64,000 bases of DNA from Bin87 sp034421995 (GTDB lineage: Bacteria; Chloroflexota; Dehalococcoidia; Lucifugimonadales; UBA3495). The stretch spans positions 27,981 to 91,980 of the forward strand of contig DAOUJY010000077.1 of assembly GCA_034421995.1 (NCBI GenBank), given 5' to 3'. The notes beneath the pieces are model-generated. The model made no database searches. It saw nothing but the letters and a program-made list of their open reading frames with translations, and was not told the DNA's origin. The stretch's first letter is position 1; every line of letters starts with the position of its first letter. This document shows, piece by piece, positions 41,189 through 51,049 of the stretch. A program made the translations under genes and the position numbers.

Positions 41189-42724
41189 CTACACGTCCTT
41201 CAGCGCCAGCGCGTCCTCCCCGGCACTGTTGCCGGCCAGGCGGCCGAAGACCATGCCCGCGCTGAGGCCGCTGCCGCCCGGGTAGTTGTGGTAGAAGAGG
41301 CCGCCCACCATCTCGCCGGCGGCGTACAGGCCGGGGATGGGATCCTGGGCGTTGGTCACTACCTGGCCCCGGTTGTTGACCTTGACGCCGCCGAAGGTGA
41401 AGGTGATGCCCGTGGTCACGGCCCAGCCGCGATAGGGCGGCGTGTCCAGGGTCTGCGCCCAGTTGGTCTTGTTGACCGCCAGGCCCTCGGTGCAGCGTCC
41501 GTCCTTCACCGTGGGGTTGTACTCGATGTCCTGGCGCACGGCGGCGTTGTACTCCTCGACGGTGCGAACCAGTCCGGCCGGGTCGATGTCCAGCATCCGC
41601 GCCAGTTCCTCGATGGAGTTGGCCTCGGCGGTGGTGGCCTGGGGGATCCAGTACTCGTCCCGCAGCAGGTGCTTGACCTTCTCGTCGAAGATCTGGAAGC
41701 ACAGGCCCTGGGGCTGGTCCATCAGGGCGCGCCCGTAGGTCACGTAGGTGTAGTTGCGGAAGTCCGCGCCCTCGTCCAGGAACCGCTGGCCGTCGATGTT
41801 GACCATCAGGCCGAAGGGATAGGAGTGCTTCTGGAACAATTCGGTGACCGTGCGGTCGCCGAAGGTCGGCGCGTTCATGTCCCAGGCCACCGCGTGGCAG
41901 GACGACCAGTGGCCGTAGGACTGGGCGCCCACGTCCAGAGCCATCTTGATGCCGTCGCCGGTGTTGTAAGGGATGCCCCGCACCTTCACCGTCTCCCAGC
42001 CGGGGCCCAGGTAGCGGCAGCGCATCTCGGCGTTGGCCTCGAATCCCCCGGCGGCCAGCACCACGGCGCGGCCGGCGATGTCCTCGAACCCGTCCGGCCC
42101 CTTCACCCGCAGGCCGGCCACGTGGCCCCGCTGGTCCTGGATCAGCGACACGCCCTCGGTGGAGTAGCGCACCTCCACGCCCAACTTCTCACACACGTCA
42201 AACTGCTGGTCCGACAGGCCCTTGCCTGCGCCCACGGCCTCCACCACCAGGCCGCCCCAGAAGCGGAACTTGTCGCCGTCGCGGAACGCCTGCCGCCCGA
42301 AGGACAGCACGAAGCGCACGCCGTGCTCCTGCAGCCACTTCATCGTCGGATAGGAGTGGCTCACCAGGATCTCGGCCAGCTCCGGGTCGGACAGGCCATG
42401 GGTGACCCGCATCATGTCGTCGTAGAACTGGTTCTCGGTGTACTGGACCACCTCAATGGAGTTGGCCTCCGTCTCCGACATATCGGGGATCAGGCCCTTG
42501 ATGTCGTCCAGCCCGTTGTAGGCGAAGCGGATGATGCCGCCGGTGAAGTAGGTGTTGCCGCCGCGGAAATACTCGGGCGCCTTCTCCACCACCAGCACCG
42601 ACTGGGTCTGCTCGCGGGCGGCGATGGCGGCGGACAGGGCCGCGTTGCCGGCCCCCACCACGATAACGTCATAAACAGTGTCATTAGCCGGCAAAACGAC
42701 GCCTCCAAAGGCCGGCCGGAGCAT
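41189..42724 (-). CDS. FAD-dependent oxidoreductase, TcuA-like flavoprotein
   Basis: 511 aa. FAD-binding VYDVIVVGAGNAALSAAIAAREQTQSVLVVEKAPEYFRGGNTYFTGGIIRFAYNGLDD is very similar to the opening of tricarballylate dehydrogenase TcuA and fumarate-reductase-like flavoproteins. The C-terminal FAD/substrate region contains AQTLDTPPYRGWAVTTGITFTFGGVKVNNRGQVV and IPGLYAAGEMVGGLFYHNYPGGSGLSAGMVFGRLAG. It oxidises or reduces an organic acid using FAD. The frame starts upstream of the GAGN motif, with 23 extra residues that could be replaced by an internal start. No TcuB partner is adjacent. Confidence 0.88.
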   Translation of the reverse strand: MLRPAFGGVVLPANDTVYDVIVVGAGNAALSAAIAAREQTQSVLVVEKAPEYFRGGNTYFTGGIIRFAYNGLDDIKGLIPDMSETEANSIEVVQYTENQFYDDMMRVTHGLSDPELAEILVSHSYPTMKWLQEHGVRFVLSFGRQAFRDGDKFRFWGGLVVEAVGAGKGLSDQQFDVCEKLGVEVRYSTEGVSLIQDQRGHVAGLRVKGPDGFEDIAGRAVVLAAGGFEANAEMRCRYLGPGWETVKVRGIPYNTGDGIKMALDVGAQSYGHWSSCHAVAWDMNAPTFGDRTVTELFQKHSYPFGLMVNIDGQRFLDEGADFRNYTYVTYGRALMDQPQGLCFQIFDEKVKHLLRDEYWIPQATTAEANSIEELARMLDIDPAGLVRTVEEYNAAVRQDIEYNPTVKDGRCTEGLAVNKTNWAQTLDTPPYRGWAVTTGITFTFGGVKVNNRGQVVTNAQDPIPGLYAAGEMVGGLFYHNYPGGSGLSAGMVFGRLAGNSAGEDALALKDV

Positions 42725-42770
42725 ACACCCGGCAGGCAGAATTTGCGGTTTGATAATACCACAGGCCGAA

Positions 42771-44447
42771 TCAATTCACGCGGGCAATGCGGTCCTGGCG
42801 GCCGGGGGAAACGGCATCCACGCCGGCGAAATAGGAGACCAGCGCGTCCAGGTCAATCTCTCCGCCGATACGCTCGGCGCCCTCGGTGAGGATGCTGAAC
42901 CCATCGCCACCGTCGGCCAGGAAGCTGTTGACTGTGACCCGGTAGGCGCTATTGAGGTCTATCTGCGCGCCGTCAATCGTAATGCTGGCCGCGTCCACCC
43001 TGGAGCCAGTGGGCTGCGCCGCGTCCCAGGTGTATTTGAACCCGTCGGAGACCTGGAGCACCCGCCTCGAACCCGTTTCCGGGTCGGCGAACTGCGCCTC
43101 AAGCAGCGCGTCGATCTGGGCGCCGGTCAGGGACATGGTGACCAGGCTGTTGCCGAAAGGGTGGACGGCAAAGGCTTCCCCAAAGGTCAACTCCCCGTCG
43201 GCCTCGTCGGCGGACGCGGCGAACTGAATGTCTTGCCGGATGCCGCCCTGGTTCATGAAGGCCACTACCGCGCCCCCGTCCTCCGCGCTGCGGGTCGCGG
43301 CCAGTTGGGCGTCTGCTATCATGTCGCCCAGGGCGGACTCGCCGGCCGCGTTCTGCTGGCGGGTGATGTCGGTGGTCACGACGCCGACCACCGCATTGGC
43401 GCGGGGCGCCGACAGAGCGTCGTACCGGTCAATGAGCGCGGTGAGCGCCGGAACGGGCGTCACTCCGGCCTGGGCGTTGGGTCGGTTGCTGATTGTCCGG
43501 ACGGTGAGATCTCCGGTATCCCGATTCAGTACCGTGTCGATGACGGTGAAGAGGCGTCCGGCGGTGTCGGCCATGGTGACCCACTTGCCGTTGATCTCGC
43601 AGATGAACTCGTCGTTGGTGTGTCCGGCAATTACCAGGTCCACCGCGTCATCCAGCCTTGCCGCGACCTCGGCCACCGGGCCGGTGAGGCCGGCGCCGCA
43701 GTCATCCTGCCCGCCGTCGGAGAAGCCGCCCTCGTGAATGAGCGCCACTATCGCCTCGATACCCTCCTGGCGGAGCCGCGGAACCAGGGCATTGACGGTT
43801 TGCGCCTCGTCCCGGAAGGTCAACCCCGCCACACCGGAGCGGGTCACTATGGTGGGAGTCGCCTCCAGGGTTACCCCGATGAACGCCACCCCGATCCCTT
43901 GGTAGTCCCGGACGGCGTAGGGTGGAAAGATGGCGTTGCCCGTGGTGTCGTCGATGACGTTGGCGGCGAGGAATTGGAAATCCGCGCCGCGGAAACCGTC
44001 GCCGTCCCGGTCGCCGTCCACGGGGTGTGGGCCGCCCTGCTGCATCCGTCGCAGCTCGGTGGGACCTTCGTCGAATTCATGGTTACCCACTCCGTTGAAG
44101 TCCAGGCCCATGAGGTTCATGGCCTCAATGGTGGGTTCGTCGTGGAACAGGGCTGAAATCAGGGGCGACGCGCCGATGAGGTCGCCAGCGGACACAAACA
44201 CCGAGTGCTCGGCATCTTCCCGGGCGGCCTGGATGTTGGCGGCCAGGTAGTCGGCGCGACCCACGCCGCCGAAAGAATCCGAAGACGTGGCGATATGACC
44301 ATGGAAGTCATTGATGGCTATGATGCGTAGCTCTACATCCGCGGAGTTGCCCGCGTCGGGAGCGGGCGGAACCGGATCGCCTGACGCGCATCCGAAGGCC
44401 AGCGCCATCGCCGTCAAAAACAGCAGGAAGCGTGACATTTGCTTCAT
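42771..44447 (-). CDS. 5'-nucleotidase/2',3'-cyclic phosphodiesterase lipoprotein
   Basis: 558 aa. The lipoprotein signal FLLFLTAMALAFGCASG leads to a metallophosphatase domain: RIIAINDFHGHI, VFVSAGDLIGASPLISALF, FNGVGNHEFDEGPTEL (Asn-His-Glu metal site), VALIHEGGF (His) and DLVIAGHTNDEF. It is followed by the 5'-nucleotidase C-terminal domain (about 350-540): FMNQGGIRQDI, LTFGEAFAVHPFGNSLVTMSLTG, FKYTWDAAQPTGSRV, YRVTVNSFLADGGDGFSIL. Probably periplasmic or surface-anchored, releasing phosphate from nucleotides. A Fic gene lies upstream on the same strand. Confidence 0.93.
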   Translation of the reverse strand: MKQMSRFLLFLTAMALAFGCASGDPVPPAPDAGNSADVELRIIAINDFHGHIATSSDSFGGVGRADYLAANIQAAREDAEHSVFVSAGDLIGASPLISALFHDEPTIEAMNLMGLDFNGVGNHEFDEGPTELRRMQQGGPHPVDGDRDGDGFRGADFQFLAANVIDDTTGNAIFPPYAVRDYQGIGVAFIGVTLEATPTIVTRSGVAGLTFRDEAQTVNALVPRLRQEGIEAIVALIHEGGFSDGGQDDCGAGLTGPVAEVAARLDDAVDLVIAGHTNDEFICEINGKWVTMADTAGRLFTVIDTVLNRDTGDLTVRTISNRPNAQAGVTPVPALTALIDRYDALSAPRANAVVGVVTTDITRQQNAAGESALGDMIADAQLAATRSAEDGGAVVAFMNQGGIRQDIQFAASADEADGELTFGEAFAVHPFGNSLVTMSLTGAQIDALLEAQFADPETGSRRVLQVSDGFKYTWDAAQPTGSRVDAASITIDGAQIDLNSAYRVTVNSFLADGGDGFSILTEGAERIGGEIDLDALVSYFAGVDAVSPGRQDRIARVN

Positions 44448-44464
44448 TCGCGCTCAAATCTCCT

Positions 44465-45628
<1,164 letters not shown>

Positions 45629-45795
45629 GACTTGCCGCCTCTCGCTTATTGTCCCAAAGTATAATAACGCCGAGACTAATTCAAAATTGGGAGATAAATT
45701 TTAATGCGCCCCGATGTTATTAAGCAAACTTTAATGATGCCAGAGTTCATCAAAATTTCCGCACTAACTTTTAGCGCGGAAATCTGGCGCTGTGT

Positions 45796-47841
45796 CTACA
45801 CCCCCGTCAGCCACCACCGCACCTCGTCCTCGCCGCCGGCCCCGACACTCACCGCCATACCCTCCAGCAGCCACGCGCCGCTGATGCCCTGCGCCCTGGC
45901 CTGAACCTCCACCACGTCCGAGATCCTCCCTTCCACGACGGCGCGGCGGTTTGCCGAACCGGCCAGCGGCAGCGTGACCTCCAGCTGCGGCCGTTGCCGG
46001 GAGCGTTCCGCCAGCCTGGCCTCGGCCCCAGCCTGCGCCGCGGCGTAGTGGTCGGCGTAGCGGCAACGCACCAGCCCGCCGGATACAGCAGCATCTGCAT
46101 CGCCGGCGCGGTGGGATGTCGTACCTTCGGCGCGCCAGCAGTGGCTGGCGGACATCCGCAGGGTCTGCACGTATGCGGTGTTTGCCCCGGTGTTGCGCAC
46201 GCGCAGCATCCGCCCCCGGCCGGCGATGCCCGACTCTGCTTCCGACAACACCGCCACCGTGATGTCATGGGTAACGTCTTTCCCGGCGCCGGCCGCGTCA
46301 TCCGTCGCCGTGTAGTCAGTGCCGGCCACCGGCGCGGTCACGCCGTCAATGGCATCCCAGGCGTCCGTCGCTGCCAGCGCCAGCCGCTCCTCGCCGGCTG
46401 GCAGCGTCAGCGGCTCGTTCAGGCTCCACACCCGTTGCGGGCCTTCGTCAGCCAGGCGGCGGTAGCGGAAGGTGACCGGGTTCTCCACTGCCGCCGCGCC
46501 ATCATCCCATTTGATGTTGGCGGCATAGGGGTCGGACCCGCCGGCGGTATCCGATAGCGACGTTTTCGCCAGCATGGTCGGATCGTGGTGGCCCCGAATG
46601 CCGGCCCGCACTGATGCCGTCTCCAGCCGGACGCGCCCGCGCCCGTCGGCGTAGATCAGCCCGTGCTCCTCACGCTGCAAGCGGCGCAGCGCCCGGCCGG
46701 CCGACACATCCCACACCGAGCGGGGGCCGCCCGTCAGCAGGAGACGGCCCCCGTCCACCGCGTAGTCGGCCGGCGCCAGTCCCGCCCACCCCAGGATGGC
46801 GGCGGCCACGTTGCCGGAACGCATCAGGCCACCGGGCAAGGCGCGATAAAGCCGGGTTTCCTCAATCCGCTGCAACACGTCACTGGCCATGATGCGACAA
46901 ACTCCGGCAGCGTAATCGGGAGCGATGGCGGTGATGCGTCCGCGAAAGAGGCTGCGCCCCACGCTGAAGTCGCCCCAGCGGTCGGCGACGTTGCGAAAGC
47001 CGCGCCACAGGCCATGCCGTCCCGACGTCGGCGCGCCGGCTATGCCAGCGGAGACCAATATCTCTTTGCCAGCCACGCCGCTGGTTTCCAGGTTGGTGGC
47101 ATAGACCCGTACCCCGCCGGCCGTCTGCTCGATTTCCAGTTCGTGCCAGGCCTGCGCCGCCAGCGTCTCCCCGGTGGCGAGTATGGTTGTCCGGTTGCCG
47201 GATCTGCGTTCCAATATGCTGGCTTCGTGAGTGAAACGCAGGAGCAGGCAGTCATCCCGGGCGGCGCACCGCAGCGCGAATCCTCCGAGCCCATTGCTGA
47301 CCCGCCGGAAGCGCACGGTCAGCGGGGCCAGCGGGTCCCCGGTGCCCAGCAACGCCACCGCATCCGAAGGGGGAAACGAGGGCGCCGTGCCTCGCGCCTC
47401 GCCGCCCAGCACGGTGAAAGCGTTGTTGCCGGTGGTCAGGACTTCCCAGCCGTTGACCCCATCGGCTGACAATCTCCCGTCGAGGTCCACAGGAGCTGAA
47501 CCAACCGTGGCGAAGTCATCCCAGAGCCGACCTACGCGCAGCCAGATGTTCCGTCCCGGCTGAACGCCGTCGCCCAGCGGCCCGCCGGCGTTGCTCGGCG
47601 TATAGCGATGGTCCAGGTTCCGCAGCGTCAACTCCACCATCGCCGGCATTGCGAACTCGGGCACGGGCAGCCCGCGCCGGCCCCACTCCCACCGCAGCCC
47701 CAGCACGTCGTCGGACATATCCACCCCGTTCGCGCTCCAAATTCCGCCGGCCGGCCAGTCGGCCCAGACCTGCCAGCGCAGGCCCGGAGCCGCGGCGGAA
47801 CGATTTGACGCTATACCTGTGCTGATTGACGGACTTTGCAT
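45796..47841 (-). CDS. Phage tail hub/tip-like protein
   Basis: 681 aa. The beginning VELTLRNLDHRYTPSNAGGPLGDGVQPGRNIWLRVGRLWDDF is typical of phage tail proteins that begin with a gp-like beta sandwich. Residues about 120-270 (GWEVLTTGNNAFTVLGGE, ALRCAARDDCLLLRFTHEASILERRSGNRTTILA, LEIEQTAGGVRVYATNLETS) look like a concanavalin/LamG-like insertion. The remaining half contains FRGRITAIAPDYAAGVCRIMASDVLQRIEET, as in tail hub domains. The C-terminus is beta-rich. It is the last preserved gene of the structural cluster 45796-52998. No lysis or tail-fibre gene follows. Confidence 0.6.
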   Translation of the reverse strand: MQSPSISTGIASNRSAAAPGLRWQVWADWPAGGIWSANGVDMSDDVLGLRWEWGRRGLPVPEFAMPAMVELTLRNLDHRYTPSNAGGPLGDGVQPGRNIWLRVGRLWDDFATVGSAPVDLDGRLSADGVNGWEVLTTGNNAFTVLGGEARGTAPSFPPSDAVALLGTGDPLAPLTVRFRRVSNGLGGFALRCAARDDCLLLRFTHEASILERRSGNRTTILATGETLAAQAWHELEIEQTAGGVRVYATNLETSGVAGKEILVSAGIAGAPTSGRHGLWRGFRNVADRWGDFSVGRSLFRGRITAIAPDYAAGVCRIMASDVLQRIEETRLYRALPGGLMRSGNVAAAILGWAGLAPADYAVDGGRLLLTGGPRSVWDVSAGRALRRLQREEHGLIYADGRGRVRLETASVRAGIRGHHDPTMLAKTSLSDTAGGSDPYAANIKWDDGAAAVENPVTFRYRRLADEGPQRVWSLNEPLTLPAGEERLALAATDAWDAIDGVTAPVAGTDYTATDDAAGAGKDVTHDITVAVLSEAESGIAGRGRMLRVRNTGANTAYVQTLRMSASHCWRAEGTTSHRAGDADAAVSGGLVRCRYADHYAAAQAGAEARLAERSRQRPQLEVTLPLAGSANRRAVVEGRISDVVEVQARAQGISGAWLLEGMAVSVGAGGEDEVRWWLTGV

Positions 47842-47951
47842 GGTCGTTATTGGCCTCCTTGAGTGTGATGGCCGGCGTGTGGTTAAGCCGGCGCGAATTG
47901 GCGGAAATGCCCTAAAACAGTTAGCATCCGCTCGTACACGGAGATATCGCT

Positions 47952-48614
47952 ATGGCGAGACACTGGATTACGTACAGCGTTGATGAGGACAGACGCCGCC
48001 GGCGGCGCGGATGGGGATGGCGCTGGCCGTGGAACTGGCGTTGGCCCCGGCGTAATCGTGCCCGGGTAGTCCGAATCAACCGGCCTCGACGAGCGAACGA
48101 TGGCGGACGCCGCCGCACGTGGCCCTGGCTGCTTTTGCTGCTGCCCTTGCTCCTGCTGCTGCTCATCGGAGGCTACTTGCTGATGGACGACTCGGCAGAG
48201 GAGACCGTCGCCACCAACCCCGGCGGAGGTTCCGGCGTTCTCGACCCATCGGCAGGGTCCGGAGGCGGTCCGGGTCTCGCCGGCAGCAACGCGCCCGTCA
48301 GCATCGGCGGCGACCCTCCCGACGACACGGATAGCGGCGTTGTTCTGTCCATTCCGGATGCCCCGTCGATACGGCTCAAAAGCGACGCTACGTTCATGGA
48401 TCTGGGGGATATATCGTGCGGTCAGGAGCAACGCTACGTGCTTGTGTCCGACGGCGAAGCCCGTGCAATTGATGACCTGGATGATGAAACGATGGAGGTC
48501 CTGGCCCAATCCGACGTGCCTATCAACACCGTCGCCATGGGCGACGGCGCCGACACCACCGCACTGGAAACCATCGCAGCGCGCACCGGCGGCACGTTCA
48601 CGAAGATGGAGTAA
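47952..48614 (+). CDS. Membrane protein with a truncated VWA domain
   Basis: 220 aa. An arginine/tryptophan-rich basic N-terminus (DRRRRRRGWGWRWPWNWRWPRR) leads to a transmembrane segment at about 57-77 and a Gly/Ser/Pro linker. The C-terminal about 60 residues (RYVLVSDGEARAIDDLDDET, VPINTVAMGDGADTTALETIAARTGGTF) match the last third of the VWA protein at 48724 (VLMSDGMAG, VPVDTIAFGVDADEEGLRIISDATGGTF). The MIDAS DxSxS and the middle of the fold are missing. It is a broken or specialised paralogue; divergently oriented from the tail gene. Confidence 0.6.
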   Translation: MARHWITYSVDEDRRRRRRGWGWRWPWNWRWPRRNRARVVRINRPRRANDGGRRRTWPWLLLLLPLLLLLLIGGYLLMDDSAEETVATNPGGGSGVLDPSAGSGGGPGLAGSNAPVSIGGDPPDDTDSGVVLSIPDAPSIRLKSDATFMDLGDISCGQEQRYVLVSDGEARAIDDLDDETMEVLAQSDVPINTVAMGDGADTTALETIAARTGGTFTKME

Positions 48615-48723
48615 CCTGCTGTGCGACAATCTGTGGATACCCAAATTAAGCGAGCCTGTTTTGATGCGCCGTAGTAAAATGACGACGGTACGTATCCTCT
48701 GCTCCTGACACTGAGCTACTGAC

Positions 48724-49446
48724 ATGGCTGCCAATTCATTCTGGATTTCCTACCATGCTCGCGATGACCGGCGCCGGCCGCGCCGCAAGTGGCCGTGGTT
48801 CCTGCTGCTCTTGCTACTGCTGCTGGCCGCCCTGCTCACCGCCGGCTGGCTCTGGTACGAAAACTCGGAGGGAATCGACTTCACCCAGCCGGTAGCCATC
48901 CAGACCGCCCTGCCCGCCCTGCTGGTGGATAACACCATGGTCGTGTACGTAGTGGACGACTCCGGGAGCATGGAAGGCAAACTGCTGCCGCTGCATCAGG
49001 CGTTGCACGAAGTGGCGGCCAAGCCCACGGAGAACAGCGAAATCGCCCTGCTGATGTTTGGCGAAACCAACCAGATGCTGTTTGATTTTATGGAACCGGA
49101 TGACGCTCCATGGGACACCGCCATTCCATCTTTCACCGCGAGCAGCGGCGGAACGGCCATGTTCCTGGCTCTGCAAGAGGCATTGGATATGCTGCCGAAC
49201 CGCCCAGTTTGCACCGAGAAAACCCGCTTCATCTTTTTCGACGAGACGATTTGCCGTGAGAACCGTACTGTGCTGATGTCGGACGGCATGGCCGGCGACG
49301 TTGAGTTTGCTGAAGCGACACTCACTGATTTGGTGAGATTCGGCGTCCCGGTGGATACCATCGCCTTCGGCGTTGACGCCGACGAGGAGGGACTGCGGAT
49401 TATCTCCGACGCCACCGGCGGCACGTTCATAGAGGCGTACTACTGA
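48724..49446 (+). CDS. Membrane-anchored VWA-domain protein
   Basis: 240 aa. A short basic cytoplasmic start (RDDRRRPRRKWPW), one transmembrane helix (about 24-46), then a VWA domain at about 60-240 facing outward: VVYVVDDSGSMEGKLLPLHQAL (MIDAS DxSxS), TASSGGTAMFLALQEAL (Thr), VLMSDGMAGDVEFAE (Asp). All three metal-site positions are kept. A cysteine pair (residues about 159 and 173) flanks RFIFFDETI. The gene follows a broken paralogue and precedes a duplicated HEPN-like gene, 24 nt away. Confidence 0.7.
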   Translation: MAANSFWISYHARDDRRRPRRKWPWFLLLLLLLLAALLTAGWLWYENSEGIDFTQPVAIQTALPALLVDNTMVVYVVDDSGSMEGKLLPLHQALHEVAAKPTENSEIALLMFGETNQMLFDFMEPDDAPWDTAIPSFTASSGGTAMFLALQEALDMLPNRPVCTEKTRFIFFDETICRENRTVLMSDGMAGDVEFAEATLTDLVRFGVPVDTIAFGVDADEEGLRIISDATGGTFIEAYY

Positions 49447-49470
49447 CCATGCGGAGCGAGGCCATCCATA

Positions 49471-50199
49471 ATGCTCATCCATAACGTCGCCCAAACCGCC
49501 CAGGCTTATTTCGACGCCGCCGACCAGCACTTCGAGGACGAAGAGCCGCTGCTGGCCTACGAAAACATCTGGCACGCCGCCGCCCACGCCCTGACCGCCG
49601 TGGCCGAGCAGCGGGGTTGGCCCACCGACGACGCCCGCGCCCTGAAAACCGCCGCCGACCGCCTGGCCGACGAGGCCAGCGACCACCACCTGCGCCACCA
49701 GTACGCCGTTGCCCAGCAGTTCCGCGCCAAGTTCAACCACGGCTTCGTCGAGCCTTACCAACTGGCCGACTACTGCCGCCTGATGCGCGAGTTCGTCGCC
49801 CGCATGGTCGCCCTGCTGGATGAGGGAGAGCCCGCCGTATCCCTGTCGGTTGGCGAATATGCTCAGGCAGCACGCAAATGCCTGCAAACCGCCAATACCG
49901 AGTTTGCCTCGGGCGCGGCGACGCAGGGCTCGGCCACGCTGTGGCAATCCGCCGCCCACGCCGTGACGGCCGTGGCCGTCCAGCGGGGGTGGCCCGCCGA
50001 CCGCCGCCAGGACGTCAAGGCCGCCGCCGACCGCCTGGCCGCCGACACCGGGGATACTGCCATCGCCGCCGGTTTCTTCGCCGCCCAGCAGTTTCAAGCC
50101 AATTCCCGACACGACTTCATGCAGCCCGACGACATCGCCCGCGGCCGGCCCTTGGTGCAGGATTTCGTGCGCCGCGTTCTGGCGTTGCTGGACGATTGA
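49471..50199 (+). CDS. Tandem-duplicated HEPN/PaREP1-like protein
   Basis: 242 aa made of two similar domains: residues about 5-115 (QAYFDAADQHFEDEEPLLAYENIWHAAAHALTAVAEQRGWP) and 127-240 (AARKCLQTANTEFASGAATQGSATLWQSAAHAVTAVAVQRGWP), each ending in an FV.R...LLD helix. The fold resembles PaREP1/HEPN helical bundles as in the gene at 22674. No RX4H RNase motif is clear, so activity is doubtful. It lies between the VWA gene and the coiled-coil membrane gene on the same strand. Confidence 0.6.
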   Translation: MLIHNVAQTAQAYFDAADQHFEDEEPLLAYENIWHAAAHALTAVAEQRGWPTDDARALKTAADRLADEASDHHLRHQYAVAQQFRAKFNHGFVEPYQLADYCRLMREFVARMVALLDEGEPAVSLSVGEYAQAARKCLQTANTEFASGAATQGSATLWQSAAHAVTAVAVQRGWPADRRQDVKAAADRLAADTGDTAIAAGFFAAQQFQANSRHDFMQPDDIARGRPLVQDFVRRVLALLDD

Positions 50200-50267
50200 T
50201 CTCACCGTTGCGACTGCTTGCCCCGCATGCCATAATCGCGCTACCCACCCGGCACCGGAGTTTTGCA

Positions 50268-50603
50268 ATGGTCACCTCTGAGCTCTACATCCTTTACGGC
50301 TTCCTTGCCTTTATCAGCCTGCTGCTGGTCGCCGCCGTTGGCTTTCTAATCCGGCTAGCGTTTCTCGTGGGCAAGTTGCAGGGCCAGTACAGCAGCCTCA
50401 GCGAACAAATGCGGGAAATGAACGCCAGCCTGAACGCGCGGATTGACCGTCTTGAAGAGCAAATGAATGATTTCCGCGAACAACTCGCCGAAGTCAGAGG
50501 ACTGATGCGCGCTTTGCATGATCGGATGGACCAGCTGACGCGCCACCGTCATGACGAATCCGGCCGCGTCGTTATAACCCCTGAAGAAGTCGCCGCCGAC
50601 TGA
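50268..50603 (+). CDS. Membrane-anchored coiled-coil protein
   Basis: 111 aa from the ATG at 50268 (CGGAG upstream; the longer frame from 49878 is a shadow). A transmembrane helix at about 8-35 (YILYGFLAFISLLLVAAVGFLIRLAFLVG) is followed by a coiled coil at about 42-90 (LSEQMREMNASLNARIDRLEEQMNDFREQLAEVRGLMRAL) and a charged tail. A tail/anchor arrangement of unknown function, last of the four + strand genes set in the phage cluster. Confidence 0.65.
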   Translation: MVTSELYILYGFLAFISLLLVAAVGFLIRLAFLVGKLQGQYSSLSEQMREMNASLNARIDRLEEQMNDFREQLAEVRGLMRALHDRMDQLTRHRHDESGRVVITPEEVAAD

Positions 50604-50617
50604 TCGCCCACCCATCA

Positions 50618-51049
50618 TCACCAAACTCCCAGCTCCGTCGCCCCGTCCTGCCGGAACCGCGCCTCGAACCGCACCGGCTCCCCGGCCCGGCTGCTGATGC
50701 GGTAGGACAGGCATACGAACCGGCCCGACACCCGCCTCATCCCCGGCCCGTTGCCCACCGGCCCGTAATCCGCCCGCACCGACCGGCCCACGATGTCCGA
50801 CAATACCGCGTCCGGCCCGATGGCCGGCGTGTCGTCCCACCATCCCGCAAGGGTGAACTCCTGCGCCGCCTCCGGTCCCGCCGCCGTCCGTGCCGCCGTA
50901 TCGTTCACGCCGGTAACGTCCCGACCGCTCAGCTCCCGGCCCAGCGGCCCGACCCGTTCCACCCAGGGCGAAAGGTCCCGCATCACGCCGTCGGCGTCGG
51001 CCACGGCCACGTAGCTGCGCCCCGCGCTGGCATACCCGGTCATCCTCAC
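50618..51049 (-). CDS. Phage tail-like structural protein
   Basis: 143 aa. Beta-rich with MTGYASAGRSYVAVADADGVMRDLSPWVERVGPLGRELSGRDVT, AAQEFTLAGWWDDTP, RRVSGRFVCLSYRISSRAGEPVRFEARFRQDG. The pattern (a beta-sandwich repeated unit with VGPLGRE... and a final FRQDGA) fits short tail-tube or tail-completion proteins. Its start overlaps the end of the connector gene (ATGA at 51046-51049). Function assigned from position and general composition only. Confidence 0.5.
   Translation of the reverse strand: MRMTGYASAGRSYVAVADADGVMRDLSPWVERVGPLGRELSGRDVTGVNDTAARTAAGPEAAQEFTLAGWWDDTPAIGPDAVLSDIVGRSVRADYGPVGNGPGMRRVSGRFVCLSYRISSRAGEPVRFEARFRQDGATELGVW

Noticed and set aside
40682..44156. Two very long + frames opposite the flavoprotein and nucleotidase genes
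   Set aside because: They are Gly/Val/His-rich shadows; the minus-strand proteins have intact family motifs.
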